33,071 bases of DNA from an uncultured Oscillospiraceae bacterium (GTDB lineage Bacteria; Bacillota; Clostridia; Oscillospirales; Oscillospiraceae). Shown here piece by piece: positions 22,897-30,519 of the stretch (within the stretch, counting starts at the first letter, position 1; the number at the start of each line of letters is the position of its first letter). Position numbers and translations under genes: made by a program. Location of the stretch: the NCBI GenBank assembly GCA_947627735.1, contig CANQXG010000023.1, positions 1-33,071 of the forward strand. Direction: 5' to 3'. The notes under the pieces are model-generated. The model ran no database searches, was not told the origin of the DNA, and saw only the letters and a program-made list of their open reading frames with translations.

Positions 22897-23958
22897 ATGA
22901 ACCTGAAGGATATAGCGAAGCTGGCGGGCGTATCCGCCTCCACCGTCTCCCGGGTGGTCAACGGCGGCGACACCTCCGCCGCCAGCCGGGAGACCCAGGA
23001 GAAGATATGGTCCGTGGTGCGCATGGAGGGGTACGTCCCCAACCAGACCGCCCGCAGCCTCCGCCAGCCCCAGAGCCAGTCCAAGCGGACCATCCGGGAG
23101 ATCGACTGCGTCTATGCCCGCACCGCCGGCTCCCTGATCGACCCCTTCTTCACCACCCTCATGCACCACGTGGAGGTGGAGGCCATGGCCCAGGGCTATA
23201 ACCTTCGCTACCAGTTCTCCATCGCCGACCTGGAGCCGGAGAAATTCTCCAGCTCCCTGTCCAATGTGGAGGCGGCCATCGTGCTGGGCCGCATCGACGA
23301 GCGGGCGCTGAAGAGCCTGCGCAAATACTACCGCCACCTGGTGTGCACGGGGCTGCAGGAGACGGACTTCCCCGTGGACCAGGTGATCGCCAGCGGCTAC
23401 CGGGCCGCCTACAGCTGCGTGGAGTACCTGATCGCCCTGGGGCACAGGGACATCTGCTACCTGGGAGAGACCATCAACGAGCAGCGCTACCAGGGCTACG
23501 CCGACGCCATGCGCGCCCACGGCGTGGAGGACAGTCTGCCCTATGTGGCCGAGGCGCCGTTCTCCCCCGCCGGCGGCTTTGAGGCGGTCAACCGGCTGCT
23601 GGAGAGCGAGCGGCCCTTCACAGCCATCCTGTGCGCCAACGACATGCTGGCCATGGGCGCCATGAAGGCCCTGCGGGAGCACGGCCTGCGCATCCCCCGG
23701 GACGTGTCCCTGGTGGGCATCAACGACATGGAAACGGTGCGCTATCTGGACCCCATGCTCACCACGGTGCATGTGCCCCTGGAGGAGATGGGCCGCCACG
23801 CGGCGCGGCTGCTCATCGACCGGATCGAGGGCGGCCACAGGCTGCCGGCCAAGGTGATCCTCCCGGCGGAGCTTGTGCTGCGGGAGTCCTGCGGACCCAT
23901 CGGGGACAAGCAGAAAAAGGGAAAGAAGCCCCCCGCGGACGCCGGATCTTCCAAATAA
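22897..23958 (+). CDS. LacI family transcriptional regulator
   Basis: A 353-residue repressor/activator. The N-terminal helix-turn-helix MNLKDIAKLAGVSASTVSRV and hinge helix PNQTARSLRQ are standard, followed by a periplasmic-binding-protein-like effector domain (residues about 62-335) with ILCANDMLAMGAMKAL and VSLVGINDME. The tail is basic (KQKKGKK). AAAGGAG lies before the ATG; the longer upstream reading frame crosses the promoter region and is not coding. It is divergent from the nine-gene operon and probably responds to its substrate or an intermediate. Confidence 0.9.
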   Translation: MNLKDIAKLAGVSASTVSRVVNGGDTSAASRETQEKIWSVVRMEGYVPNQTARSLRQPQSQSKRTIREIDCVYARTAGSLIDPFFTTLMHHVEVEAMAQGYNLRYQFSIADLEPEKFSSSLSNVEAAIVLGRIDERALKSLRKYYRHLVCTGLQETDFPVDQVIASGYRAAYSCVEYLIALGHRDICYLGETINEQRYQGYADAMRAHGVEDSLPYVAEAPFSPAGGFEAVNRLLESERPFTAILCANDMLAMGAMKALREHGLRIPRDVSLVGINDMETVRYLDPMLTTVHVPLEEMGRHAARLLIDRIEGGHRLPAKVILPAELVLRESCGPIGDKQKKGKKPPADAGSSK

Positions 23959-23976
23959 TATATGGTATAAAGCAAA

Positions 23977-24011
23977 GGAACGGTGACCGAAAACGGTCAC
24001 CGTTCCTTATT
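23977..24011. terminator. Terminator after the LacI-family gene
   Basis: Stem GGAACGGTGACCG with its complement, AAAA loop, then TTATT on the plus strand and TTTGC on the minus. The 13-bp stem is identical to the one at 12721. It stands between two convergent genes and may serve both. Confidence 0.82.
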
Positions 24012-24070
24012 AAATATATCGCTCGTGCGGACGGTCCGGAAGCTCCGCGGCATGCGTCCGGTGCCCCCCG

Positions 24071-24691
24071 TCAATACGCGATCACTTCGTCGATCTTTGC
24101 CTCCGGCATGAGCCGCTTATAGGGATACCCCGCCGGGACGATGAGCGTGCCGATGATCGTTTCCTTGAACTGCCGGCCGCCGCAGGCCAGTCTGCCCGCC
24201 GCCTCCTGCTTCCACCGCCCATCCTTCGCTCTCTCCCAGTACCATCCGTCCTCCGGCTCCGCCAGCCCCGCGCCCAGGCACAGCCGCTGGATATAGCAGT
24301 TCATGATGGCCCCGCAGCCGATATACCGCACCGTTTCCGGCAGCTCCATGTCCATGATAAGGCTGCCGGACAGGACATTGTCCCGCAGGCTCTCCAGGGT
24401 GGAGGGAAACCGCAGTTTCCCCACGATGATCGAATCCCGGAAGGTCCCCTCAGGGGAAAAGGAATCCGGGTCCGCACTCCCGAGGATGCGGACGCCCTCC
24501 GGGATGACCAGATCCCGCACCCGGTATGCCTTATAATAGATCAGGCCGCGGCGCTCCATGTCAAGGCGATGGGGGCCGAAGGGTCCGCGGTACAGGCAGT
24601 TGTCCTCCCGCGGCTCTATGGTGAGCAGAAGCCCGCTTTCGTCGCAGTAATAGGTGCCCGTGTCATTGTCGAACTTTAACTTCCAGCTCAT
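24071..24691 (-). CDS. Leucine-rich-repeat-like protein (BspA-type), 206 residues
   Basis: A small cytoplasmic-looking protein without signal peptide or membrane helix. From about residue 55 it shows irregular repeats of the BspA/LRR_5 type: VIPEGVRILG, LRFPSTLESL, ELPETVRYIG and LIVPAGYPY, each a proline-led beta strand followed by a hydrophobic turn. The N-terminal part WKLKFDNDTGTYYCDESG resembles a beta-hairpin. Role unknown; the family often mediates protein contacts. GGAGGAG precedes the ATG at 24691. No own promoter is obvious, and it lies just after the tRNA terminator, so read-through is possible. Confidence 0.7.
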   Translation of the reverse strand: MSWKLKFDNDTGTYYCDESGLLLTIEPREDNCLYRGPFGPHRLDMERRGLIYYKAYRVRDLVIPEGVRILGSADPDSFSPEGTFRDSIIVGKLRFPSTLESLRDNVLSGSLIMDMELPETVRYIGCGAIMNCYIQRLCLGAGLAEPEDGWYWERAKDGRWKQEAAGRLACGGRQFKETIIGTLIVPAGYPYKRLMPEAKIDEVIAY

Positions 24692-24726
24692 GTTATCTCC
24701 TCCCCGGCCCGGCTGTATATGGTACG

Positions 24727-24763
24727 AAAAAAGGAACGGCATTTGTATCACAATAACCGTTCC
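24727..24763 (-). terminator. Terminator of the tRNA-Thr/tRNA-Tyr unit
   Basis: On the minus strand GGAACGG pairs with CCGTTCC, 17 bases apart, followed by TTTTTT. It starts five bases after the tRNA-Tyr CCA end. Confidence 0.8.
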
Positions 24764-24767
24764 TTTT

Positions 24768-24852
24768 TGGTGGGGGAAGGTGGATTCGAACCACCGAAGG
24801 CATTGCCAGCAGATTTACAGTCTGTCCCCTTTGGCCACTCGGGAATTCCCCC
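24768..24852 (-). tRNA. tRNA-Tyr (anticodon GTA)
   Basis: An 85-base class-II tRNA with a long variable arm. The acceptor stem is GGGGGAA/TTCCCCC with an encoded CCA end; the T-loop is TTCGAAT. The anticodon loop CTGTAAA places GTA at 34-36. The top anticodon-stem pair (27-43) is an A/C mismatch, which is slightly unusual. It is second in a two-tRNA unit. Confidence 0.95.
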
Positions 24853-24890
24853 ATATTCTGTTTTCCCCGCCCGGGGGTCTCGGTAAGTTC

Positions 24891-24966
24891 TGGAGCTGGT
24901 AGACGGACTCGAACCCCCGACCTGCTGATTACAAATCAGCTGCTCTACCAACTGAGCTATACCAGC
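24891..24966 (-). tRNA. tRNA-Thr (anticodon TGT)
   Basis: A 76-base tRNA with acceptor GCTGGTA/TACCAGC and encoded CCA. The D-arm is AGCTCAGTTGGTAGAGC and the T-loop TTCGAGT. The anticodon stem GCTGA/TCAGC holds loop TTTGTAA, giving TGT. First gene after the promoter at 24985-25013. Confidence 0.95.
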
Positions 24967-24984
24967 TGATCTTCCAGCCGTTGA

Positions 24985-25013
24985 ACTATACCACACTTCC
25001 GGGCGCTTGTCAA
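24985..25013 (-). promoter_or_regulatory. Promoter of the tRNA unit
   Basis: TTGACA (25013-25008), 17-base spacer, TATAGT (24990-24985), 18 bases before the tRNA-Thr 5' end. Near-consensus, as expected for stable RNA. Confidence 0.85.
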
Positions 25014-25117
25014 CGGGAAAATACAAAATCGCCGCCTTCCGCCCCCTTTTCCCCGCGCATAGGACAGCCGCCGCCCCGCATAGGATGCAGGGACACATAA
25101 AGCTGTGGGAGGGAGAT

Positions 25118-26434
25118 ATGACGGAGCAGCCATATATACGCCGTACATACGCCGCCCTGGCCGGTCGGGACCCGGGCCAGACCGGGTTTTTGCAGGCGCT
25201 GGAGAGCCTGTGGGAGAGCCTGGCCCCCTGGCTGGAGGAGCGGCCCCAATGCGAGGCGGCCGGGCTTCTGGAGCGGCTGGGCGAGCCGGAACGGACGGCC
25301 CTGTTCCCGGTGATATGGACCGACGACCGGGGGCGCGTCCGGCACACCCGGGGCTTTCACATCCGCTGCACCACCGCCCTGGGACCATGCCGGTGCGCCC
25401 TGGCCCTGGGGCCGGGGCTGGACCTGTCCGCCGCCAAGGCCCTGGCCCTGGACATCAGCCTCTGCCGGTCTCTGGCGGGCCTGCCCCTGGGCGGGGCGCT
25501 GGCGGGGGCGGACGTGGCCCCGGGCGGCCTCAGCGACGGGGAGAGCCGCCGGTTCTGCGCCGGGTTCATGGCGGGGCTGTATCCCCTGCTGGACCGGGAT
25601 TTCCGCCCGGACCAGTGGGCGGGGCAGGCCCCCAGCCGGGAGCTGGACTATCTGACGGGCTGCTATGAGCGCATGGCGGCCCTCACCGGCCGGGGGGAGC
25701 GCTCCGCTCCCCCGCCGGGACCCATGACGCCGGCCCAGGCGATAGGCTGCGGGCTGTGCCATTTCGCCCGGAGCGCCCTGAAACGGCGAGGCGGCCAGCG
25801 GCTGGAGGGCCAGAGGGTGCTCATCTCCGGCGCGGGGCCGGCGGCGGTATGGGCCGGGGAGACCGCCGCCCGGATGGGGGCGCTGCCGGTGGCCCTGGGG
25901 GACGACGCGGGGTGCCTGTACGCCGCCGCGGGGCTGCCGCTGGCGCTGCTGCGGAGCATGTTGCGGGAGCCGGGACTGCCCCTGCTGTTATGGGCCGTCC
26001 GGTCCCCGGGGGTGGAGTACCGGCCCGGGCCGGTGCTGTGGGACATCCCGGCGGACGCGGTGTTCCTGTTCGGCGGCGGGACGAAGCTGGGTTCCGCCGC
26101 CGCCCGGCGCGTCGTGCTGCACAGGCCGGCGGGGGTGTTCGAGGGGGCGTTCCAGTCGGTCACCGCCCGGGCGGGGCGGATCTTCGCCGAGGGCGGGCTG
26201 TATGCCCCCGCCATCGCCGCCGGGGCGGGCGGGCAGATCATGGCCCACCGCCGGTGGGACGGCCCCGCCGACCGGTGGGAGGCGGACCGGCGGCTGCGCA
26301 CGGCCATGGAGGAGGTGTGCCGCACCGTGTGGGACGAGAGCGAGCGCTGGGGCCGGCCGGGAGACCTTCTCCTGGGCGCCCGCACCGCCGCCGTGGAGCC
26401 TATCGCCCAGGCCCTCATCCGCAAGGGCATATGA
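25118..26434 (+). CDS. Glutamate dehydrogenase-like protein with lost catalytic residues (probable pseudoenzyme)
   Basis: 438 residues, colinear with hexameric bacterial glutamate dehydrogenase along its whole length (about 450). Matching blocks are GRVRHTRGFHIRCTTALGP (72-90), SRRFCAGFMAGLY (143-155), a Rossmann segment VLISGAGPAAVWAGETAARMGA and the C-terminal AGAGGQIMA. Yet the active site is gone. Relative to Clostridium symbiosum GDH, K89 becomes Arg92, K113 becomes Cys116, the catalytic K125 (in GGAKGG) becomes Leu128 (GGALAG) and D165 becomes Gln170. The reading frame is intact, so this looks like a kept non-GDH function: another substrate, a regulator or an inactive oligomer partner. 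GGGAGGGAG precedes the ATG at 25118; upstream in-frame starts lack a ribosome site. Confidence 0.8.
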   Translation: MTEQPYIRRTYAALAGRDPGQTGFLQALESLWESLAPWLEERPQCEAAGLLERLGEPERTALFPVIWTDDRGRVRHTRGFHIRCTTALGPCRCALALGPGLDLSAAKALALDISLCRSLAGLPLGGALAGADVAPGGLSDGESRRFCAGFMAGLYPLLDRDFRPDQWAGQAPSRELDYLTGCYERMAALTGRGERSAPPPGPMTPAQAIGCGLCHFARSALKRRGGQRLEGQRVLISGAGPAAVWAGETAARMGALPVALGDDAGCLYAAAGLPLALLRSMLREPGLPLLLWAVRSPGVEYRPGPVLWDIPADAVFLFGGGTKLGSAAARRVVLHRPAGVFEGAFQSVTARAGRIFAEGGLYAPAIAAGAGGQIMAHRRWDGPADRWEADRRLRTAMEEVCRTVWDESERWGRPGDLLLGARTAAVEPIAQALIRKGI

Positions 26435-26437
26435 AAA

Positions 26438-26475
26438 GCGCCGGACAGGTCGGACCTGTCCGGCGCTCGTATTTT
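26438..26475. terminator. Bidirectional terminator
   Basis: A near-perfect inverted repeat, GCGCCGGACAGGTC with its complement, separates the convergent GDH-like gene and efflux operon. ATTTT follows on the plus strand and TTTT on the minus. Confidence 0.82.
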
Positions 26476-26479
26476 GTCA

Positions 26480-27742
26480 TCACTCCCGGCGCAGGGCGTC
26501 GATGGGGTTCAGGTTTGCCGCCTTCACGGCGGGCAGCATGCCGAAGATCACGCCGATGAACATGGAGAACACCACCGCCACCAGGATGGCGGGGTAGCTC
26601 ACCGCCGTGGGCGTGCCCATGACGGAGGCGATCAGGCGGCTGAGGATGACGCCCGCCGCCACGCCGATCACGCCGCCGATGCTGGTCAGGGCCGCGGCCT
26701 CCGTCAGGAACTGCCACAGCACCCGGCGCTTCTTCGCGCCGATGGCCTTTTTCAGGCCGATCTCCCGGGTTCGCTCGGTGACGGTCACCAGCATGATGTT
26801 CATCACGCCGATGCCGCCCACCAGCAGGGAGATGCCGGCGATCCAGATCAGCTGGTTGTTGGTGGCGTTGGACATCTCCTGGATCTGGGCGGCCTGCTCC
26901 ATCAGGTCGTCGCTCTGGTAGGAGAAGGTGCCCTGGGTGGAGGTGCCGGTGATCTGGCTGGCGGTGAGCAGGTCCTCGGCCTGCTGGCCGATGGAGGTCA
27001 TGTCGTCGGTGCTCCGGGCCTTCAGCACGGCGGCCTGGGGTTCGTCGAAGCGGTAGATGGTCGGCCAGACCGCCTGGGGGATGAACACCCGTCCGCCGGA
27101 GGTGTCGGCGTACATCTGGTAGTCCCGGTAGCTCTCGATGGCGAACTCGCCGGTGCGGGACTTATCCATCACGCCCACCACGGTGAAGGGTTCGCCCTTG
27201 ATCTCCAGTATCTCCCCCACCGGGTCGGTCTCCCCGAACAGGGAGGCCTTGGCGGACGGGTCCAGCAGGGCCACCTTGTGGAAGTTTTTATAGTCCTCCT
27301 CGGTGAAGCCCCGGCCATAGCTGAGGACGTAGCCGCTGGCGTAGAGATAATTCTCGTCCACGCCATACAGCTCGCCGGAGTAGGCGGTGTTCTTGTAATA
27401 GATCTCGCTGTTGTACTGCCGGGAGCAGTAAAGCCCCACGGACTCCACGTTGTCCAGCTCCGCCAGCTTCTGGCGGGTCTCCTCGCTGATGGGTTCCACG
27501 CCCTCGGGGGGCGGGTTCCAGTCGCTGAAGGTATAGGGATAGTTGTCCTGGTACAGCTGCACGGTCACGGCGTTGGTGCCGGAGCCGATCAGGCTCTCCT
27601 TGATCTGGTCGTTGGTGCCCTTGATGGTGGACACGATGGTGATGATGGAGGCGATGCCGATGATGATGCCCAGCATGGTCAGGAACGACCGCATCTTATG
27701 GCCCCAGATGCCCTGGAACGCCAGCGCTATGTTCTCAAACAT
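26480..27742 (-). CDS. MacB-type ABC transporter permease (FtsX domain)
   Basis: A 420-residue permease with the MacB topology: one N-terminal transmembrane helix (about 18-42, MRSFLTMLGIIIGIASIITI), a large extracytoplasmic MacB-like domain (about 43-275) and three C-terminal helices with the FtsX motif (MLVTVTERTREIGLKKAIGA then LPAVKAANLNPIDALR). No ATPase domain is fused; it is encoded separately two genes upstream. GAGGAGGCGGAG precedes the ATG. Last gene of the operon, ending at a bidirectional terminator. Exports peptides, drugs or cell-wall-active compounds, or senses envelope stress; substrate not predictable. Confidence 0.88.
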   Translation of the reverse strand: MFENIALAFQGIWGHKMRSFLTMLGIIIGIASIITIVSTIKGTNDQIKESLIGSGTNAVTVQLYQDNYPYTFSDWNPPPEGVEPISEETRQKLAELDNVESVGLYCSRQYNSEIYYKNTAYSGELYGVDENYLYASGYVLSYGRGFTEEDYKNFHKVALLDPSAKASLFGETDPVGEILEIKGEPFTVVGVMDKSRTGEFAIESYRDYQMYADTSGGRVFIPQAVWPTIYRFDEPQAAVLKARSTDDMTSIGQQAEDLLTASQITGTSTQGTFSYQSDDLMEQAAQIQEMSNATNNQLIWIAGISLLVGGIGVMNIMLVTVTERTREIGLKKAIGAKKRRVLWQFLTEAAALTSIGGVIGVAAGVILSRLIASVMGTPTAVSYPAILVAVVFSMFIGVIFGMLPAVKAANLNPIDALRRE

Positions 27743-27757
27743 ATCTCCGCCTCCTCA

Positions 27758-29824
27758 TCAATAGTAGCTGCCCACGAGGGTCTGCAGGTCCTCCTGATAG
27801 GCCACCTTGGCGCCCTCCTTCACGGCCCGGCCATAGGGGAAGGCCACGTAGTCGTTCTCCATGTCCAGCCCGCCGGTGATCTCCACCGACCAGCCGTCGC
27901 CGGCGCCGGTGGTCACATAGCGCTTCTCCAGCCTGTCGCCGTTGGCCACGTAGACATAGCTGCGGCCGCCCTCTGTGCGGACGAAGGACTGCTCCATATA
28001 CAGGGAGCCTGCTGCCTCCTCATCGTCCTCCGCCGGCGCGCCGCCGGTGGAGAAGGAGATGCTCACATAGTAGCCCTCCCGAAGCCCGGCGTCCTCCCCC
28101 ACCCGGACGGTGAAGGGATACCGGCTGACGTTCTCGTTGCCGTTGGGACTCCAGTAGTAGTAATAGTTGTTCCGGCTCTGCTCCACGGGGTAGGGGGAGA
28201 TCTCCGTGACCTCCGCGTCCAGGGTGGTGCCGCTGCGCCAATCCTGGACGGTGACCGTGTCGCCCACGTGCAGCACGTCCAGGTCGAACTCGCCCAGCAC
28301 GCCGGTGATGTAATACCCGCCGCCGCCGGACACCAGCACCACGGGCTGCTCCTGCTCCAGGGCCTCGGTGGGGTCCAAAACGGACTTCACCACGCCGGCG
28401 GTGGTGCACAGCACCTCGCCGTTGGAAAGCTCGAACTCCAGGGCCTTCAGCTCCTGCTCCGCCAGGCGCAGGGACAAGGTGGTGTCGGTGATCTGCTGCT
28501 GGGTCTCGGTCTTCATCCGGTTGATCTCCTCGGCGGTGTATACCTCGCCGGAGAAGCCGCCGCCCCAGGATACGCCGACGTCGTCGCTGCCGTCGTCCAG
28601 GGGGGTGTAGGCCGGCTGCACCAGCCGGAATATCCAGGTGGTCACCGGCTCATCCGCCGCGTCCAGACCGCCCCACAGCTGCCGGAACGCCACCTCGAAA
28701 GCGGAGTACACATAGCCGTTCAGGGCGTTGGCCTCCCGGATCTCAAATACCATATAGATGCTCCCGTCGCCGGGATCGGTCGGCTCCTCCGGCTCCGGGG
28801 ACACCTCCGGTCCCGGGGATTGCTCCAGCTCAGGCTCCGGCTCGGTCTCCGCCCGCAGCATCCGCCCGGTCCGGGCGGGGGCGTAGGTCACCGGCCGCAG
28901 GGATGCCGTGTCGGCGCCATCCGCCTCGCCCTCATCGCCGGCGGGCGCCTCCGGGCTGGCAGACGCCTCCGGGGTCTCGGTGGCCGCCGGCTCTTCCGTG
29001 GCCTCCGGCTCGGCGGTGGCTTCCGGCTCCGCCGTGGCCTCCGGCTCAACAGTGGCTTCCGGTCCGGCGGTAGCCTCCGGTTCCGCCGTGGCCTCCGGCT
29101 CCGGCGTGGGAGTGGGCGACGGCTCCGGGCTGGCCGTAGGGGTGGGGGCCGGGGTGGCGGTGGTGGGCACGTCCGGCTCATCGGGCACCGGCGGCATCTG
29201 GGCCTCCTCGCCCCGGGCCACGGCCACCAGGTAGTCGATCATGGCGTCGAAGAACGTCAGCTCCTCGCTCCACAGGAACACGTAGGGGTCCTCCCGGGTG
29301 CCGCTGCCGCCCTGGAACCAGGGCACGGCCACGCTCTCCAGCGGGGGACGGCTGGGTTCCGGGGGCGCGAAATACCCCGGGGTGCCGATGCGGTAGGAGC
29401 CGATCTCCTTCAGCTTCGCCTGGGCGTCGCTCAGGTCCAGCTTCAGCTGGTCGATCTCGATCTGCTTTTTCTCCAGCTCCACCTCGTCCAAAGTGGTGTC
29501 AAAGGCCAGGATGGGGTCGCCCACATTGACCTGCTGGCCCTCCTGCACATATATCTCCGTGACGGTCTGGGTGCTGGTCAGGTACACCGACTGCATCCGG
29601 TCGGCCACCACAGGACCCTCGGTCTCCACCCGGTTGCGGTAGCTGTCCTGATAGCCCAGCATGCTCACCGGGTACACGTTCACGATGCTGCCGGCGCGGT
29701 TTTTCAGGTAGTAAAATCCGCCGCCGCCGGCCGCGCCCAGCACCAGCGCGCAGATGAGCACGATGGTGACGATCCTCTTTCCCTTGGGACCCAGCCTGCG
29801 CTTGCCCTCGCTCTTACCAGGCAT
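27758..29824 (-). CDS. Membrane-fusion adaptor protein with large Pro/Glu/Ala/Thr-rich insertion
   Basis: A 688-residue HlyD/MacA-like adaptor anchored by an N-terminal transmembrane helix (about 18-40). Half of the lipoyl domain and the first coiled-coil helix are at 85-143 (VQEGQQVNVGDPILAFDT, then LEKKQIEIDQLKLDLSDAQAKL). The second helix starts only near residue 420 (EEINRMKTETQQQITD). Between them is about 280 residues, including a WSEELTFFDAMIDYLVAVA helix and Pro/Glu/Ala/Thr-rich repeats at 219-299 and 326-353. The beta-barrel and membrane-proximal domains follow. AAGGAGGTG precedes the ATG at 29824, which overlaps the ATPase gene by 11 bases. Confidence 0.83.
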   Translation of the reverse strand: MPGKSEGKRRLGPKGKRIVTIVLICALVLGAAGGGGFYYLKNRAGSIVNVYPVSMLGYQDSYRNRVETEGPVVADRMQSVYLTSTQTVTEIYVQEGQQVNVGDPILAFDTTLDEVELEKKQIEIDQLKLDLSDAQAKLKEIGSYRIGTPGYFAPPEPSRPPLESVAVPWFQGGSGTREDPYVFLWSEELTFFDAMIDYLVAVARGEEAQMPPVPDEPDVPTTATPAPTPTASPEPSPTPTPEPEATAEPEATAGPEATVEPEATAEPEATAEPEATEEPAATETPEASASPEAPAGDEGEADGADTASLRPVTYAPARTGRMLRAETEPEPELEQSPGPEVSPEPEEPTDPGDGSIYMVFEIREANALNGYVYSAFEVAFRQLWGGLDAADEPVTTWIFRLVQPAYTPLDDGSDDVGVSWGGGFSGEVYTAEEINRMKTETQQQITDTTLSLRLAEQELKALEFELSNGEVLCTTAGVVKSVLDPTEALEQEQPVVLVSGGGGYYITGVLGEFDLDVLHVGDTVTVQDWRSGTTLDAEVTEISPYPVEQSRNNYYYYWSPNGNENVSRYPFTVRVGEDAGLREGYYVSISFSTGGAPAEDDEEAAGSLYMEQSFVRTEGGRSYVYVANGDRLEKRYVTTGAGDGWSVEITGGLDMENDYVAFPYGRAVKEGAKVAYQEDLQTLVGSYY
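28988..29104 (-). repeat. 18-bp tandem repeat coding for PEATxE units
   Basis: About six degenerate 18-bp units encode PEATAE-like hexapeptides (residues 241-279 of the adaptor). As in-frame repeats they can expand or shrink without a frameshift, so linker length may vary between strains. Confidence 0.8.
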
Positions 29825-30509
29825 CGCCCACACCTCCTTCTCCCTCCGGCTGCAGCACGCCGTCCAGGATGCGCCGCAGGCGCTTGGCCCGGGCGCCCAC
29901 CCCCGGCTCATGGGTGATGAGCACGATGGTGGCGCCCCGGTCGTTCAGCTCGTCGAACAGGTCCATCACCTGATGGCCGCTGGTGCTGTCCAGCGCGCCG
30001 GTAGGCTCGTCGGCCAGCAGGAGCTTGGGGTTGTTTATCATGGCCCGGGCGATGGCGACCCGCTGCTGCTGGCCGCCGGACAACTGGTTGGGCATGAAGT
30101 CGATACGGTCCTCCAGCCCCACCATCTTCAGGGCCTCCTCCGCCCGCTGGCGGCGCTCCCGCTTGCCCACGCCGGCGTACAGCAGCGGCAGGGCCACGTT
30201 GTCCCGGGCGTCCAGCTTGGGCAGCAGGTAAAAGCTCTGGAACACGAATCCCAAAGTGGTGTTGCGTATATCCGCCAGGCGGTTTTCCGACGCCTTGCCG
30301 ATGTTCTCGCCGTTGAGCAGGTACTCCCCGCTGGTGGGCACGTCCAGGCACCCGATCAGGTTCATCAGCGTGGTCTTGCCGGAACCGGACGGACCCATGA
30401 TGGCAAGGTAGTCCCCCTCGTCGATGGTGAGGTCCACGTTTTTCAGGATCTTCACCACGTCCTTGCCCTGGGGGTAGTCCTTGCATATATCCCTCATCTC
30501 AAGAAGCAT
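29814..30509 (-). CDS. MacB/LolD-type ABC transporter ATPase
   Basis: A 231-residue ATPase with all motifs intact: Walker A GPSGSGKT (39-46), Q-loop FVFQSF (88-93), LSGGQQQR (143-150), Walker B LLLADEPT (163-170) and His200. The phrase DEPTGALDS and [15 protein letters not shown] are typical of the MacB/LolD class that pairs with FtsX-fold permeases. AAGGAGG precedes the ATG at 30509; the frame extends upstream over the previous gene's end but has no good start there. It lies 10 bases after the first adaptor. Confidence 0.92.
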   Translation of the reverse strand: MLLEMRDICKDYPQGKDVVKILKNVDLTIDEGDYLAIMGPSGSGKTTLMNLIGCLDVPTSGEYLLNGENIGKASENRLADIRNTTLGFVFQSFYLLPKLDARDNVALPLLYAGVGKRERRQRAEEALKMVGLEDRIDFMPNQLSGGQQQRVAIARAMINNPKLLLADEPTGALDSTSGHQVMDLFDELNDRGATIVLITHEPGVGARAKRLRRILDGVLQPEGEGGVGDAW

Positions 30510-30519
30510 GGCCGCCTCC

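Noticed and set aside
25118-26434. Naming the gene gdhA
   Set aside because: The fold matches but all four catalytic positions are changed, so glutamate dehydrogenase activity is not expected.
28988-29104. CRISPR-like repeat array
   Set aside because: The 18-bp repeats are contiguous and in frame, encode PEAT hexapeptides and have no spacers.
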